From NCBI GenBank assembly GCA_008973525.1, contig WACJ01000405.1, positions 1,798,001-1,862,000 of the forward strand: a stretch of DNA of 64,000 nt, read 5' to 3'. Below, piece after piece: positions 55,401-64,000 of this stretch; position 1 is the first letter of the stretch; the number at the start of each line of letters is the position of its first letter. The translations under genes were made by a program, and so were the position numbers. This DNA comes from Stenopsyche tienmushanensis (Eukaryota; Arthropoda; Insecta; Trichoptera; Stenopsychidae). The notes under the pieces are model-generated. The model was given only the letters and a program-made list of their open reading frames with translations, had not been told where the DNA came from and ran no database searches.

Positions 55401-58400
55401 ACGTTGAGGTTTCAAACCAGCTTCATCAACGCTCATAGATGAAATATGCCATGAATTTGTCGATTGATAATTCATGCAGTGAAATTCGATTACGTCAAAG
55501 CGCTCTGCATTTCTTTGACTTAAATAAAAAGGCATTATATTTTACGACTTCCTCCTTTGTGAAAATTAACATTGGAATCTGCAGTTTCGCATAAATACAT
55601 CTCTTGCGAAATTCGATGTGATTTGGGTCGAATCAAATGCCTTTTGAATATGCAAATAAAGCATTATATGAGCGTTGTTTCGAGTATTGTTATGATATGG
55701 GTGAGTTTATGAGGCTTTATGAAGACCCCAAAAGGTATCCCTTTATATTTTGTTTGTGCGATGCGAAATTTTCAGTTACGTACGCGGAAATTGCGCCATA
55801 TATAAAAATGCCTAAAAGTTACAGACCCGCAAGAATAGCTTAATTAGATTATTTGTTTTGTTGCTTGCGTACATTTTTTGCTGCCTTGTCTAATCCCGGG
55901 AAATTTAAGAGTTTTCCGGAAAATTATCCGGAGCGTATTTCGTAGTTGGAAGAGTACACGCGGATGTCGCGAGCTATGGATTATTTTTGGGGGATGATAC
56001 CTTTATGTCGTGCCCAAATCAGGTTATAGAGGTTTTTGCAAATGTTTGCGTCTTCCCAGAAGGCAATCCGTATGAATATCAATTCGGATAGAATGAAATA
56101 TGTCAATCCTCCTGTGTTCCATCAATAAGTCCGTTGTTGGAATCGAATTTTAAAATAATACATTTGATGGATTGTATTCCTCCAAATGGCGTTTTATGGA
56201 CACTTCTTGTGTACTAATTTACGAAGTGAAATCGAAAGGCGTTTTCGATGCGGCTCATAAATGATTTGTGGTATTCAAATTGAGCAGTATTTGTTTTATG
56301 CGTATTTTAAAGATACTTCGTTACAATGTAAAAATACGCAGCATCTATTGTAAATTCTTATGGTTTCTTGTTGAATCCCGCTCTTGGTTGATTGAGGGGC
56401 GTCTCATCATATAGGCGTTCATCGTTGGCAAGGTCATGTTGAAATTTGTCCGTATACGATTGAAAATAATCAGTTATCCGGTATAAAGTCACATAAATCA
56501 ATTATAATATCTATTAGGGTGTCCCATAAGTTTCTTTCGTTTTCATATTAAGAAAAAAAAAAAATAAACATTAATTTGTATTACATCAAAATTTACTGAA
56601 TAATATATGATCCATTCTGTTCCATTACCTTTCTCCATCTCTCCGGAAGCCTCATAATGTCTTCTTGCCAAAATTTCCCAGGTTTGTTGGCAAAATATTG
56701 ATCAAGGTACATGTTTATATAATTTTTTGAATTAAAATTTTTACCACGTAAAGAATTTTTCAATGAAATAAATAAATAATAATCTGAAGGGGCAATGTCC
56801 GGAGAGTATGGAGGATGAGGTAAAACATCTCAGTCAAATGATAATAATTTATTTCTGACGAGCAAAGACACATGAGGCCTGGCGTTATCGTCATGAAAAA
56901 CAACGCCTCGTCTGTTCGCTAATTCTGGCTATTTTCTGGCAATTGCATCCTTTAGATTGTTTAGTTGGGAACAATATTTTTTTGAATTGATCGTTTCACC
57001 TTGCTGAAGTAGCTCATAATAAACTACCCCCTTCCAGTCCCATCAAATGCATAGCAAAACTTTTTTTGGACGTAGACCAGGTTTAGCTACAGTTAAAGCG
57101 TCTGTACCCTTGGTCCAAGACCGTTTACGCTGGATATTCTCATAGAGTATCCAACTTTCATCTCTAGTAACAAGTGTCTTCAAAAAGATTGGCTTTTATG
57201 TCGTCGGAGAAGAAGATCGCATGTTGAAATACGCTGATAAGTTTATTTGAGTCAGTCAGTTCATGAGGAAGATACACATCTGAACGATTGATGTAGCCCA
57301 ATATAAATAGACAAAATAGGCACTTATGGGACAACCTAATACTTAAAAATTAGCCTGGTACCAAAAGCGATTCTATTCGAAACGCTGTTTTGCGTCCAAT
57401 AATATCAACAGTGTTAAGGTTAATTTATTGATATACAAGCATTATGCAAGCTGCGCGCTCCTGAGAGATAAGTGGATTTATAAGGATTATAATGTATCAA
57501 ATATGTTTTTTTCTATTTTGTTGTTATGTGTGAGTAGCCATAGCGTAATCATAGCGCATTTTTACATAAAAATATATTTACACTCAAACCTCTTTTTGTG
57601 CGATTTCGAAGTTATGCGGTTTTTTTAAAAGCATTTTTTTAATTTCATAAAGACTGTTTAAACCAAAAATGTTATTTTTTAATTGCCTTATTGTTTTCCT
57701 GATTTTTTATTAACTTTTTTTATGCGATTTTGGATATATTTTATAAACCTGTTTCAAAGTTATGCGGTTTTTAAAATCTATGGAACGCATCTTAACTTTT
57801 TCTATTTAAGTCATAGCTTTTTTGTGAGATTTTCCGCGGAACGCATCTACTACACACAAAATAGTTTTAAGTGTATATTTAATCGTTGCAGTCACATTTT
57901 GCTGGATTAATAGTGATTCCGTTGCGCGCGCAGGCGCAGGATGCATCAATTTGGCATTGAACGAGGGTCGATCCCCCGCTCCCTATCACCGCTTTGTACT
58001 CCCAATCTTTCAAATTTGTTGGTATGGAAATGTCCCCCCACAGATCTATATTTAAATCCGAATATTTTATAATAAAGATAATCATTATTTTTAGAGCGTT
58101 CCCAATTATTTGTGGTTATCTTACCTAATGTGCCAATCTCCCACAGTAGAACAGCATAAGACCAAACGTCGCTTTTGCTTGAATATAAACTACTTCGAAT
58201 GGCTTCTAACGCCAGCCATCGCAGAGGCACTTTCATTCTGTTATTGGTCACATATATTCCGGCCCTCGATAATCCGAGATCGGAGATCTTTAATTTGCCC
58301 TTGCCGTCGATCAGCACATTCCTTGCGGCCAAATCCCTGCGGATAAAAATCATTGTTAGTCATTGAATGTTTTAAATGATGCTCACAGTGTATACGCACC

Positions 58401-61400
58401 TGTGGGTGATTCCCTTCTTTTCGAGATGTTCCATCCCTTTTGCTATTTGGAGCGCGTAGCTGTGCAATTCTTTGGGATCTAAGACCAGCTCCGGCGAATG
58501 AATGGTATTGCTGATGTCTTCGGAGATGATCGAGCTTCCCCCGAAGGCGTCACTCTCCAATGACATTCCGGTGGTGTCAGATAAGCAGCCGGCTCTCAGG
58601 GCTCTGATTGCGGCTTTGGCCTCGGTCTGAGCAGCCGTTTCGGTGATGGACACTCGAGGTCCGTTGGGAACGTAGCTGACTGGACCACTCAGCTCGCTCT
58701 CCAGCATCGTATATTCGGCTAAAAAATGTATGATGTAAATTGAAAGACGTAACATTTCTATATTTCGACACTCGAACCGAAAGCAAATATCTTTTATCTG
58801 ATATGATGTATTATGTAATAAAACAGCTTAAGTCTCATATGTCATGACACGTGTTGCTCCTACTCTTTGGTATCGTATTAAGGAAGGGATGAAGAACTCT
58901 CAATTGCGCAAGGATGAGAAGGAAGAAAGCGGAAAATCATATATGGAATGAGGTTGGGGTATATGGGGTTGTCCCGATGAAAATATATTTGGATTGATAA
59001 TATTTTGATTATTTTTTTTTATAAAAGGGTAATATGATTAAAAAAAAATTAATATTAACATTTCTCAACACGAACACAATCCTGATTGATTCAATATCGA
59101 TTAATCCTCATTAATTAAAGTAGCATTAACGAATCTCACGGGGTGTAAGAGTCTGCTCAAATAAAAAATTGCCCGGGAGATTAAATCATAAGTCTGTTCT
59201 TCAACTCGGCGCCATTAAGCCTATATTATTTTCTTGTCTTATCGTTATATAATTTTTAATTATTTTTTATCAAAATGCTGCTGAAAACACTATTCAAATA
59301 AAAAACATTGATTCTATTTATAAATGATTTTTAATAGAATGACTATGAAATATTGTCCATAGATCTAAAGTGATTTTCGCCGAAAGCACATAATTTTATT
59401 ACTGATGAAATGAAGTGCTCGCGATATTAAATTAAATCAAGGATGTTTCCCTTTTATTTCCCGGAATGAACTGAAAAAATATTCAACCCAAATAATTTTA
59501 CTCACTATCGGCTACCGAAGGTCTCGCCGCAGGAATCCTCAAGCCTTGAGAGGATGGTGATGGGGAAAATCTGCAATTAAAAATATATGGTTTAATGTTA
59601 TAAACGATGATATAAAAAATAAAAGTACAGTCAACCCTTCTATAGTGACAAGATACCCAAGAAAACGCTAAAGAAAATTAAGCACCCATACACGCGAGAG
59701 GGCATTGATCCAATGGATTTAACTCATTGATTACTTAAAAGACGCCGAAAACAAAGTGGATGGTATAGGAGGGTTGACCGTATCATAAATCCATTATCTT
59801 TAAATCCTGATGTATGAGTTAATTCGTACAATACGGATAATCGGGCAATAAAAAATTAAAGCATGATAAAATGGGAAATTTGTGTATTTATTACCAAGTT
59901 CTGAAGAGTTTAAAACAGGAGCTGATAAAAATTGCCCAAGTTTATTTAACTTCTTCGCTATTTATTAATACAAGAAAATTCCACCACATTCACGATACTC
60001 TTTTAATTTGGCTCCATCACCGATATTTGTATATTTTAATACTTGCATGAACTTATATTAACACATTCCGGGCAGCTGTTCCGCATAAAGCGCGTGTCCA
60101 GAAAGTAAGGCTACAACATGTTTATGTAGGATCGAAATATGCTTGTATTTAATTGAGTCGAGATTGAGATATCTCTGTAGTTGGGGCACTGTCTTTTTTA
60201 TGCCAGTGCCATAGACCTCCGCCGCCAGTTCCTAGTTGGATTCTGGAGTGTAGTATATCCACGTCTCATTCCCCGTCACGATAAAGTCAAGAGAAGCTTC
60301 TTCCTCCGGTGCAAAATGGTCCAAAAACTCACGCGCGGTGGTAATTTTGTGAACATTCTGGGACCCCATCTCGCATACAACTTCTTATAATCATTTTTTT
60401 CCGACACAATATTATCAAGAATACTTTGAGAAATGTCAGGAAATGCCTCTGGAGGGCGCAGGGCATAAGGCAGGGTGGTCAACATAAGCATAGTCTAATA
60501 TATAAAATCAATGTTTGTTTGTCTGTATTTAATGCGCTGCCATACCGTTCATCCTATTGCAATAAAATTTTGTCAATAGGCATAGTAAACATATTGTTTG
60601 TATACGAATTTTGTTATGCGAGACGTGGCATTGCAACCCATACCGTGTAATCACCAATATCTAAATAAAATAAACATGGAATTGTGATTCTCCATGGATT
60701 ATCACTAACTGTGCATCTCTATTGTGTCTATTGTGGCACGACTTTCTTTGGGTCGAGTGCCTGTTCTTATCCATAGATCATAATTTAAAATAAGAATTCC
60801 AAACATCTGCATACATTTCGATCACTTTCACAATAAAATAATGCATTTATTCCTAGTAAATCTGATTTAAATGTATGGGAACTTACCCAGAAGAGCTCGA
60901 AAGTCTATGATAGTTACTGCGAAGCTCTCGAAGATGTCCCAATAGATCACCTCTTTCTGCAAATTCCAATACTGCACAGTATGGTTGACGAAGTGTACAA
61001 CATGCCACCAAGGCAACGACATGACGATGCTGTCCAACTAGCTTCAACATTGCTATTTCGCTGAGGAACTCTCCGGTTTCATCAGGAGAAGCATTGTCTA
61101 TAAAAGAAATAAGATTATGGTTTTTAGCATTTGGATAAATTTGCACTCAATCAGAAAGATCTTTGCTTTGGTCAAAGCCTTTATGTTCATTGAAAATTAA
61201 TAGGAATATATGACTTTCGTTGCTGATCATTATCAGCTAATATAATATTAATATTGATGGTAATTTGAGATGAGCATCTTTTTAATATAGGCTTCTTTTG
61301 AACAATAATGCAGATAGCAATAAATTTGACATCATTGTTGATCTATTGCTTTCATTGCTGTTTTGAATGCAAAAAAATCATATTTTTTTCCAATTTTCAT

Positions 61401-61756
61401 TGTTTATTTTAATAAAAAAATATGCTTTCTTGATTTAGTGCATATCTATATTGAAATAATAGGGATTTGTTATTCAATCATCCATCTTCCAAAGGGTCAA
61501 ACGCTCGTTCTAGAAAAACTTTAGGATTTTGCGTCAGGACTTTTATTCTAAATTCGTAGAGTATATTTTATTTTATTTCATCAAGCAAATATGTCCTTTT
61601 ACCTTTGAGCTTTTTCACAGCAGCTATTGGATGTCCAGGCAAATCCAATCTGGCAATGTAGACCCGTCCAAAGGCGCCTTCTCCAATCAAACTTCCATAA
61701 TGGATTCGATTCGGGCTTATTTCCCAATTGTCCGCCTTTCCAGAACTCCTCGCCTC
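49484..61756 (-). CDS. receptor-type tyrosine kinase, last six coding exons (partial, 5' end missing)
   Basis: Exons in transcription order are 61603-61756, 60887-61097, 59506-59570, 58400-58718, 58125-58336 and 49484-49815. All are GT-AG, phases agree, and they give 430 residues with no stop before the TGA. The order is Gly-loop GEGAFGRV (25-32), Lys in AAVKKLK (48), helix-C Glu (about 65), and a kinase insert of roughly 110 residues. Then come HRDLAARN (249-256), DLG instead of DFG (269-271), WLALE (290-294) and SDVWSYAVLLWEIGTLG. The tail ends LLAGINT. The HRDLAARN motif and split domain indicate a receptor tyrosine kinase of the PDGFR/FGFR/Torso-like kind. Which receptor cannot be fixed without the extracellular part, which should lie beyond 61756 or outside the window. 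The last intron (49816-58124) is 8.3 kb and full of transposons. The DLG change may tune or weaken activity. Confidence 0.92.
50790..51180 (-). repeat. Rep-C retroelement-like repeat, copy 1
   Basis: GC-rich relative to its flanks. Its reverse complement shares GGCGACTCGTCTCCGTGG, the CCTGCAGTC-type block and GCGCCTGGATGCT-like pieces with 63375-63660. The 132-codon ORF across it has no domain. Confidence 0.45.
51224..51747 (-). pseudogene. mariner remnant related to 7061-7684, nested in Mar-A
   Basis: The minus strand reads DTKFVVQKDFVPQGQTVNVA followed by YCMEILKRSRKR, the same VFFD-KG-VHREFVPPGQTVN block as in the 7061 element. The right end CAATATGTCCCAAAAGTCAC is followed by TA. The left end is missing. 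Confidence 0.65.
51771..52110 (+). mobile_element. 5'-truncated LINE 3' end with poly(A) and 15-bp target duplication
   Basis: Flanked by AGGTGTGAGCATTAT (51756-51770) and AGGTATGAGCATTAT (52111-52125), 14 of 15 identical. It ends in an A tract (52103-52110). The interior GGGTTTAGTGGGTAAAAATC with CCACACTACCCGCAAGGGTG looks like a LINE 3' UTR and has no coding. The duplicated target lies inside the Mar-A coding region. Confidence 0.7.
52531..53887. other. kinase intron sequence, nothing recognised
   Basis: No additional exon with a kinase-compatible frame and no terminal repeats found. Confidence 0.4.
53888..54110 (-). mobile_element. Helitron-like repeat (Rep-E copy 2)
   Basis: Read on the minus strand it begins TCTATATATAAAAAAATTAA and continues CGTTCCTATATCATTCATCC, then GATTACAATGAAACTT. 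This resembles the TC-started 5' ends of insect Helitrons. It shares blocks with 5928-6190 and 55090-55316. No CTRR hairpin end is identified on its other side. Confidence 0.45.
54462..54910 (+). repeat. Rep-D repeat, copy 3, with internal insertion
   Basis: The hairpin CGGTCCGAAAATCGGACCG is at 54511-54529. The left part matches 13360-13470 and the right part (ACCGCTATCTATAAGTCACG) matches 13530-13550, with extra sequence between. Confidence 0.6.
55090..55316 (-). mobile_element. Helitron-like repeat (Rep-E copy 3)
   Basis: Minus strand starts TCTATATATATATAAGAATA and continues through CCTATATCATTCATCTGATT and GTGAGTTATTGTGTGCATAC. Same family as 53888-54110 and 5928-6190. Confidence 0.45.
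55637..56260 (+). pseudogene. unrecognised decayed coding region
   Basis: A 68-codon ORF from 55637 (MPFEYANKALYERCFEYCYD, ...AEIAPYIKMPKSYRPARIA) is followed by stretches in other frames with coding character, such as YTRMSRAMDYFWGMIPLCRA and CPNQVIEVFANVCVFPEGNP. Stops and shifts separate them. Composition is less AT-rich than neighbours. I do not recognise the family. It lies in a kinase intron and is probably an old transposon or other inserted element. Confidence 0.3.
56514..57339 (-). mobile_element. mariner transposon with TIRs, internally deleted, in the last kinase intron
   Basis: The ends TTAGGGTGTCCCATAAG and TTAGGTTGTCCCATAAG (inward) are inverted repeats flanked by TA. The minus strand reads SDVYLPHELTDSNKL, LVTRDESWILYENIQRKRSW, GVVYYELLQQGETINSKKYC, FHDDNARPHVSLLVRNKLLS, PHPPYSPDIAPSDYYLF and LPERWRKVMEQNGSYI. 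All three catalytic Asp regions (DD34D) are present. At least two Trp codons are now stops and the N-terminal helix-turn-helix is missing, so it is dead but fairly well preserved. Confidence 0.88.
57390..57490 (+). repeat. Rep-A repeat, copy 5, in the last kinase intron
   Basis: ATATCAACAGTGTTAAGGTT and TTATTGATATACAAGCATTA to GCTGCGCGCTCCTGAGAGAT match the Rep-A core. Confidence 0.6.
57491..58124. other. kinase intron sequence next to exon 58125
   Basis: No feature beyond the splice donor of the preceding exon (GTAAGATAAC on the minus strand). Confidence 0.45.
58719..59505. other. kinase intron, nothing recognised
   Basis: AT-rich, no repeats identified. Confidence 0.45.
59628..59780. mobile_element. 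pogo/Tigger-like MITE, 153 bp, in a kinase intron
   Basis: CAGTCAACCCTTCTATAG on the left and, inward from the right, CGGTCAACCCTCCTATA are inverted repeats, each bordered by TA. Same terminal motif as 3141-3670 but much shorter and with a different interior. Confidence 0.75.
60095..60470 (-). pseudogene. Mar-A mariner copy, internally deleted, in a kinase intron
   Basis: The end GTCCAGAAAGTAAGGCTACA matches Mar-A. The minus strand reads FPDISQSILDNIVSEKNDYK, KLYARWGPRMFTKLPPRVSF and a shifted TPESNQ piece after a first-Asp-like region. The catalytic core and other end are missing. Confidence 0.65.
60493..60665 (+). mobile_element. Helitron-like short element, copy 1
   Basis: TCTAATATATAAAATCAATG, then GCGCTGCCATACCGTTCATC and GTTATGCGAGACGTGGCATT, are shared with 62586-62776. 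The TC start with an AT run and a TTTGTTTGTC block resembles Helitron 5' ends. The 3' end here reads CGTGTAATCACCAATAT, without CTAG. Confidence 0.4.
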
Positions 61757-62339
61757 CTAAAAATCGAGCCCAATGAATAAACATTAAATAGAAAAAAGGA
61801 TGTGATGATAAAAATAAATTATTCCGTTCGGCAAGCAGGACATTTTAGCACTTATGCCATACAATGGAAGCTGCTCACTTTCTCATACGCGTCTATTTAC
61901 AATTCAAAAGGCAGAAATGCCAAACCGTCTGGTGATATAACTTCGTTAAGATGATTTGTATTTCGTCGATTTGAGTCACGTACTCATTTAACATATACAA
62001 TGTTGACAATTAAATAATTTCTCTTTCCGAGAAACACACTGCCGCCGAAGAAGGTTATGCTTGCGCAACGCATCTTAAATATCGCATGTCTGCGATAATT
62101 GCATTCGAAGAATTTGTGTGCATTTTTTGCGACTTCCCGCTGCACTAATATGCAACCAGGCACTGTCACAGAGCAATGCACCAATGCAAACATTAAAATC
62201 ATTTAAAAAATCATAACAAGGTACGGAAATGTGGCGTTTGTGCAGTATTTTTTTACGCGGTTTTGTTCTTTAGTCGTGGCTTTACAATATGCATATAATT
62301 CCGCTTTGTGTTTTCAATGAATTTAAATAACACCCTACT
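61757..62339. other. upstream kinase intron, nothing recognised
   Basis: Searched on the minus strand for a transmembrane-encoding exon; none could be supported. Contains only AT-rich sequence and short ORFs. Confidence 0.4.
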
Positions 62340-62530
62340 TGTAAAGACTTTTCGCCAGAAATCATCTTTAGCAACGAGGATTTGGGACGGACTTTTGGAT
62401 GAATGATTTGGGACGATATCGACGACATTTGGTTCCAAAAGGACGATGCTATTTTAAGTCGCAGGTCTATGTATAAACCGCAATCGATGCCCTTAAAGTC
62501 AACTGTCCTTATTGAAATACCCTGCATTTG
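62340..62530 (+). pseudogene. mariner/Tc1-superfamily transposase fragment
   Basis: MIWDDIDDIWFQKDDAI matches the DIWFQQDGA block with the second catalytic Asp. A following MYKPQSMPLKS matches the KPQTIDALK segment, the intervening region being deleted. Same group as 3860-4290. Confidence 0.55.
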
Positions 62531-62585
62531 GAGGATCGCAGAAAAATGGTTTCACATTGTGTTCATTAACTATTCACTCATACAT

Positions 62586-62776
62586 CTAATATATAAAAAA
62601 ATAATCTTTGTTTGTTCGTATGTGATGCGCTGCCATACCATTCTTCAGATTGCGATATAACTTTGTCAACTTATTGTTTATACTTGTGGGAATAACATAA
62701 AGTAAAAATATTGTTTGTGTACGCAGTTTGTTATGCGAGACGTGGCATTGCAACGCATGCCGGGTAATCACTAGTT
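62586..62776 (+). mobile_element. Helitron-like short element, copy 2
   Basis: Starts TCTAATATATAAAAAAATAA and ends ATGCCGGGTAATCACTAGT. A CTAG 3' end after a GC-rich hairpin-like stretch fits Helitrons. Copy 1 at 60493 shares both termini regions. No Rep/helicase coding. Confidence 0.5.
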
Positions 62777-62959
62777 TCTTATATAAATGATCGTATTCAA
62801 ATAATTATACCCCCATAAAGTTCATGTTCTCAAAGTACCAAAGATGATGTTATCTTAATAAATTCAGTGGATGCACCTATAAATGGACGGTGATCTGGGC
62901 GATGACACATACGCTGTATCAAGGTTCACTGTGGTGTTAATGACTGAATTTGAACTGTA

Positions 62960-63250
62960 ATTTATTATTGTGCATCGTAGACATCCGCCGTGAGCTCTTT
63001 TTGAATTGTTTTTTGGACTCTTTGAGTTGAAGTGACACATCGTCTTATCACCCATTACGACGATGTGGAGTCGGTGTTTCATTCTATGGTGTCTCCCAAT
63101 AAAAACCTGTGGGTGGAGGGGAAATTCTGCGCCCGTGGATAACAGTTGAAAACCTTGAGGTAATGATGTAGAGTAGAGATGGTCGTAAGCAGCCTCGTCG
63201 GTTTGCTTGTTAAATGTTGCTAGCCCAAGTAACATGAGTTGGGTGCGCAG
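62960..63250 (-). pseudogene. mariner transposase fragment, first-Asp region
   Basis: The minus strand reads HIVVMGDKTMCHFNSKSPKN followed by NSKRAHGG. It parallels the RIVTGDETW-H-x-x-PESKRQS block with the catalytic Glu-Thr-Trp altered. Flanking coding is lost. Confidence 0.45.
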
Positions 63251-63374
63251 CCCTACCCTATGCTGTGTACCCGTAAAATGGAATGTGGAACTGTCGATTA
63301 CAGAAGGAGCAGGAGGACTCTGTGCAAAAAGCGACACCACTATTCTCAACAGTCCAGTGCATATAAGGGAGAAT

Positions 63375-63660
63375 GGTTATGGCTGTTTGAACGGCGACTC
63401 GTCTCCGTGGTATGAGGAAGAAGGAGCCCCTGCAGTCTGTCATCTGCTGCAAATTGAGTGACCTTGCGTAGTAGTTCCTTTCCACCAGTCTTTCTGTGGG
63501 AATCTCGCCTCCTTTCAGTGGGCGCCTGGATGCTCTGTACATAGTATTTATCGGAAAATCAAAGAGCAGTGGAAGATACTCCTGTGTGGCTAGTTCGAAA
63601 GGCATTTGGAACAGTCCGCACAGTAGTGCAAGGCATGGAATCTTGAAGAGTCCAATTATA
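63375..63660 (+). repeat. Rep-C repeat, copy 2
   Basis: Shares GGCGACTCGTCTCCGTGG and CTGCAGTCTGTCATCTGCTG with the reverse complement of 50790-51180. As there, it adjoins Mar-A sequence. Confidence 0.45.
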
Positions 63661-63684
63661 CCATTAAGTTCTGTCTGTCCGATC

Positions 63685-63870
63685 TCAACTTCTCCCTTCT
63701 GTGCAAAATTATCCACAAATTCACGCGCGGGGGGGTCATACAATTTTGACGGTATTTCAGTGTGAGCATTCTGGGCACCCATCTCGCACACAACTTCATA
63801 TAGCCATGTTTTTCTGACACAATATCACCACGGGTAGGCTTGAACATCGTGGACGAGAAAAGGCGGCGAG
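63685..63870 (-). pseudogene. Mar-A mariner fragment at the right edge
   Basis: The minus strand reads GDIVSEKHGYMKLCARWVPR, MLTLKYRQNCMTPPRVNLW and ILHRREKL, the segment before the first catalytic Asp of Mar-A. The 177-codon minus frame that crosses it joins unrelated remnants and is not a gene. Confidence 0.6.
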
Positions 63871-64000
63871 ACAAAGTCTAAACATTGTACACCTGAAACA
63901 GACCTGAAAGTCCAAATAAATGCAGCGAGGCACCTAAAAAACAATTAAAGTTGGTAACTCCACTTTATCAGCTGAGAAAGCAGATGGAATTCTGACGGAT
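63871..64000. other. window edge, nothing recognised
   Basis: No recognisable feature in the last 130 bases. Confidence 0.4.

Noticed and set aside
49484..61756. Naming the kinase torso or another specific receptor
   Set aside because: The extracellular and transmembrane parts are not visible, and the intracellular motifs fit several split-kinase receptor classes.
63258..63791. 177-codon minus-strand ORF
   Set aside because: It crosses from Mar-A mariner sequence into Rep-C and another mariner remnant, so it is a chance fusion of repeats.
1..64000. CRISPR arrays, operons, ribosome-binding sites, prokaryotic terminators
   Set aside because: None seen; the introns and element types are eukaryotic, so such features are not expected.

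Overview
The window looks like AT-rich insect (arthropod) nuclear DNA. Small coding exons are separated by GT-AG introns, and the space between genes is packed with decayed mariner-type transposons, hAT, pogo/Tigger and TTAA elements, LTR fragments and LINEs. There is no sign of prokaryotic organisation. The species cannot be read from the sequence alone.

Three host loci can be supported. (1) Two tandem plus-strand genes for HSD17B8-like short-chain dehydrogenases lie at 37951-39920 and 42218-46489. Each rebuilds from seven exons into an uninterrupted 257-residue protein, and every internal coding exon has the same length and phase in both copies. In vertebrates this family is a subunit of the mitochondrial 3-ketoacyl-ACP reductase. 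Copy 1 is compact. Copy 2 has two introns enlarged to about 1.4 kb that contain transposon debris and a perfect palindrome. (2) The minus strand carries the last six coding exons (49484-61756) of a receptor-type tyrosine kinase with a large kinase insert. Its DFG motif reads DLG, and its final intron is 8.3 kb. The extracellular part lies beyond the right edge or was not recognised. (3) A possible signal-peptide first exon lies on the minus strand at 21585-21771, and a possible 62-nt orphan exon on the plus strand at 37197-37258. Both are tentative.

Layout: 0-7.7 kb holds LTR, pogo-like and mariner remnants. 8.1-9.8 kb is a hAT element with a perfect 8-bp target duplication and an intact BED-type ORF. 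10-28.7 kb is repeats, decayed mariners, a TTAA-flanked MITE and AT-rich DNA. 29.0-32.2 kb is a probably full-length LINE with an intact endonuclease/reverse transcriptase ORF and a 14-bp target duplication, inserted into an older mariner. 34.9-36.6 kb holds a solo LTR and a second LTR-like block. 37.2-46.5 kb is the HSD17B8 pair. 46.5-61.8 kb is the kinase gene, whose introns hold nested mariner and LINE insertions. 61.8-64 kb is again transposon mosaic.

Several repeat families occur three or more times and could not be named: a 5-copy family (here Rep-A), a 3-copy family with a conserved GC-rich hairpin (Rep-D), an LTR family (LTR-1) and a Helitron-like family. The most unusual signals are the conserved tandem HSD17B8 pair, the DLG kinase, the young LINE, and the Rep-A and Rep-D families. 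No new defence or metabolic system is evident.
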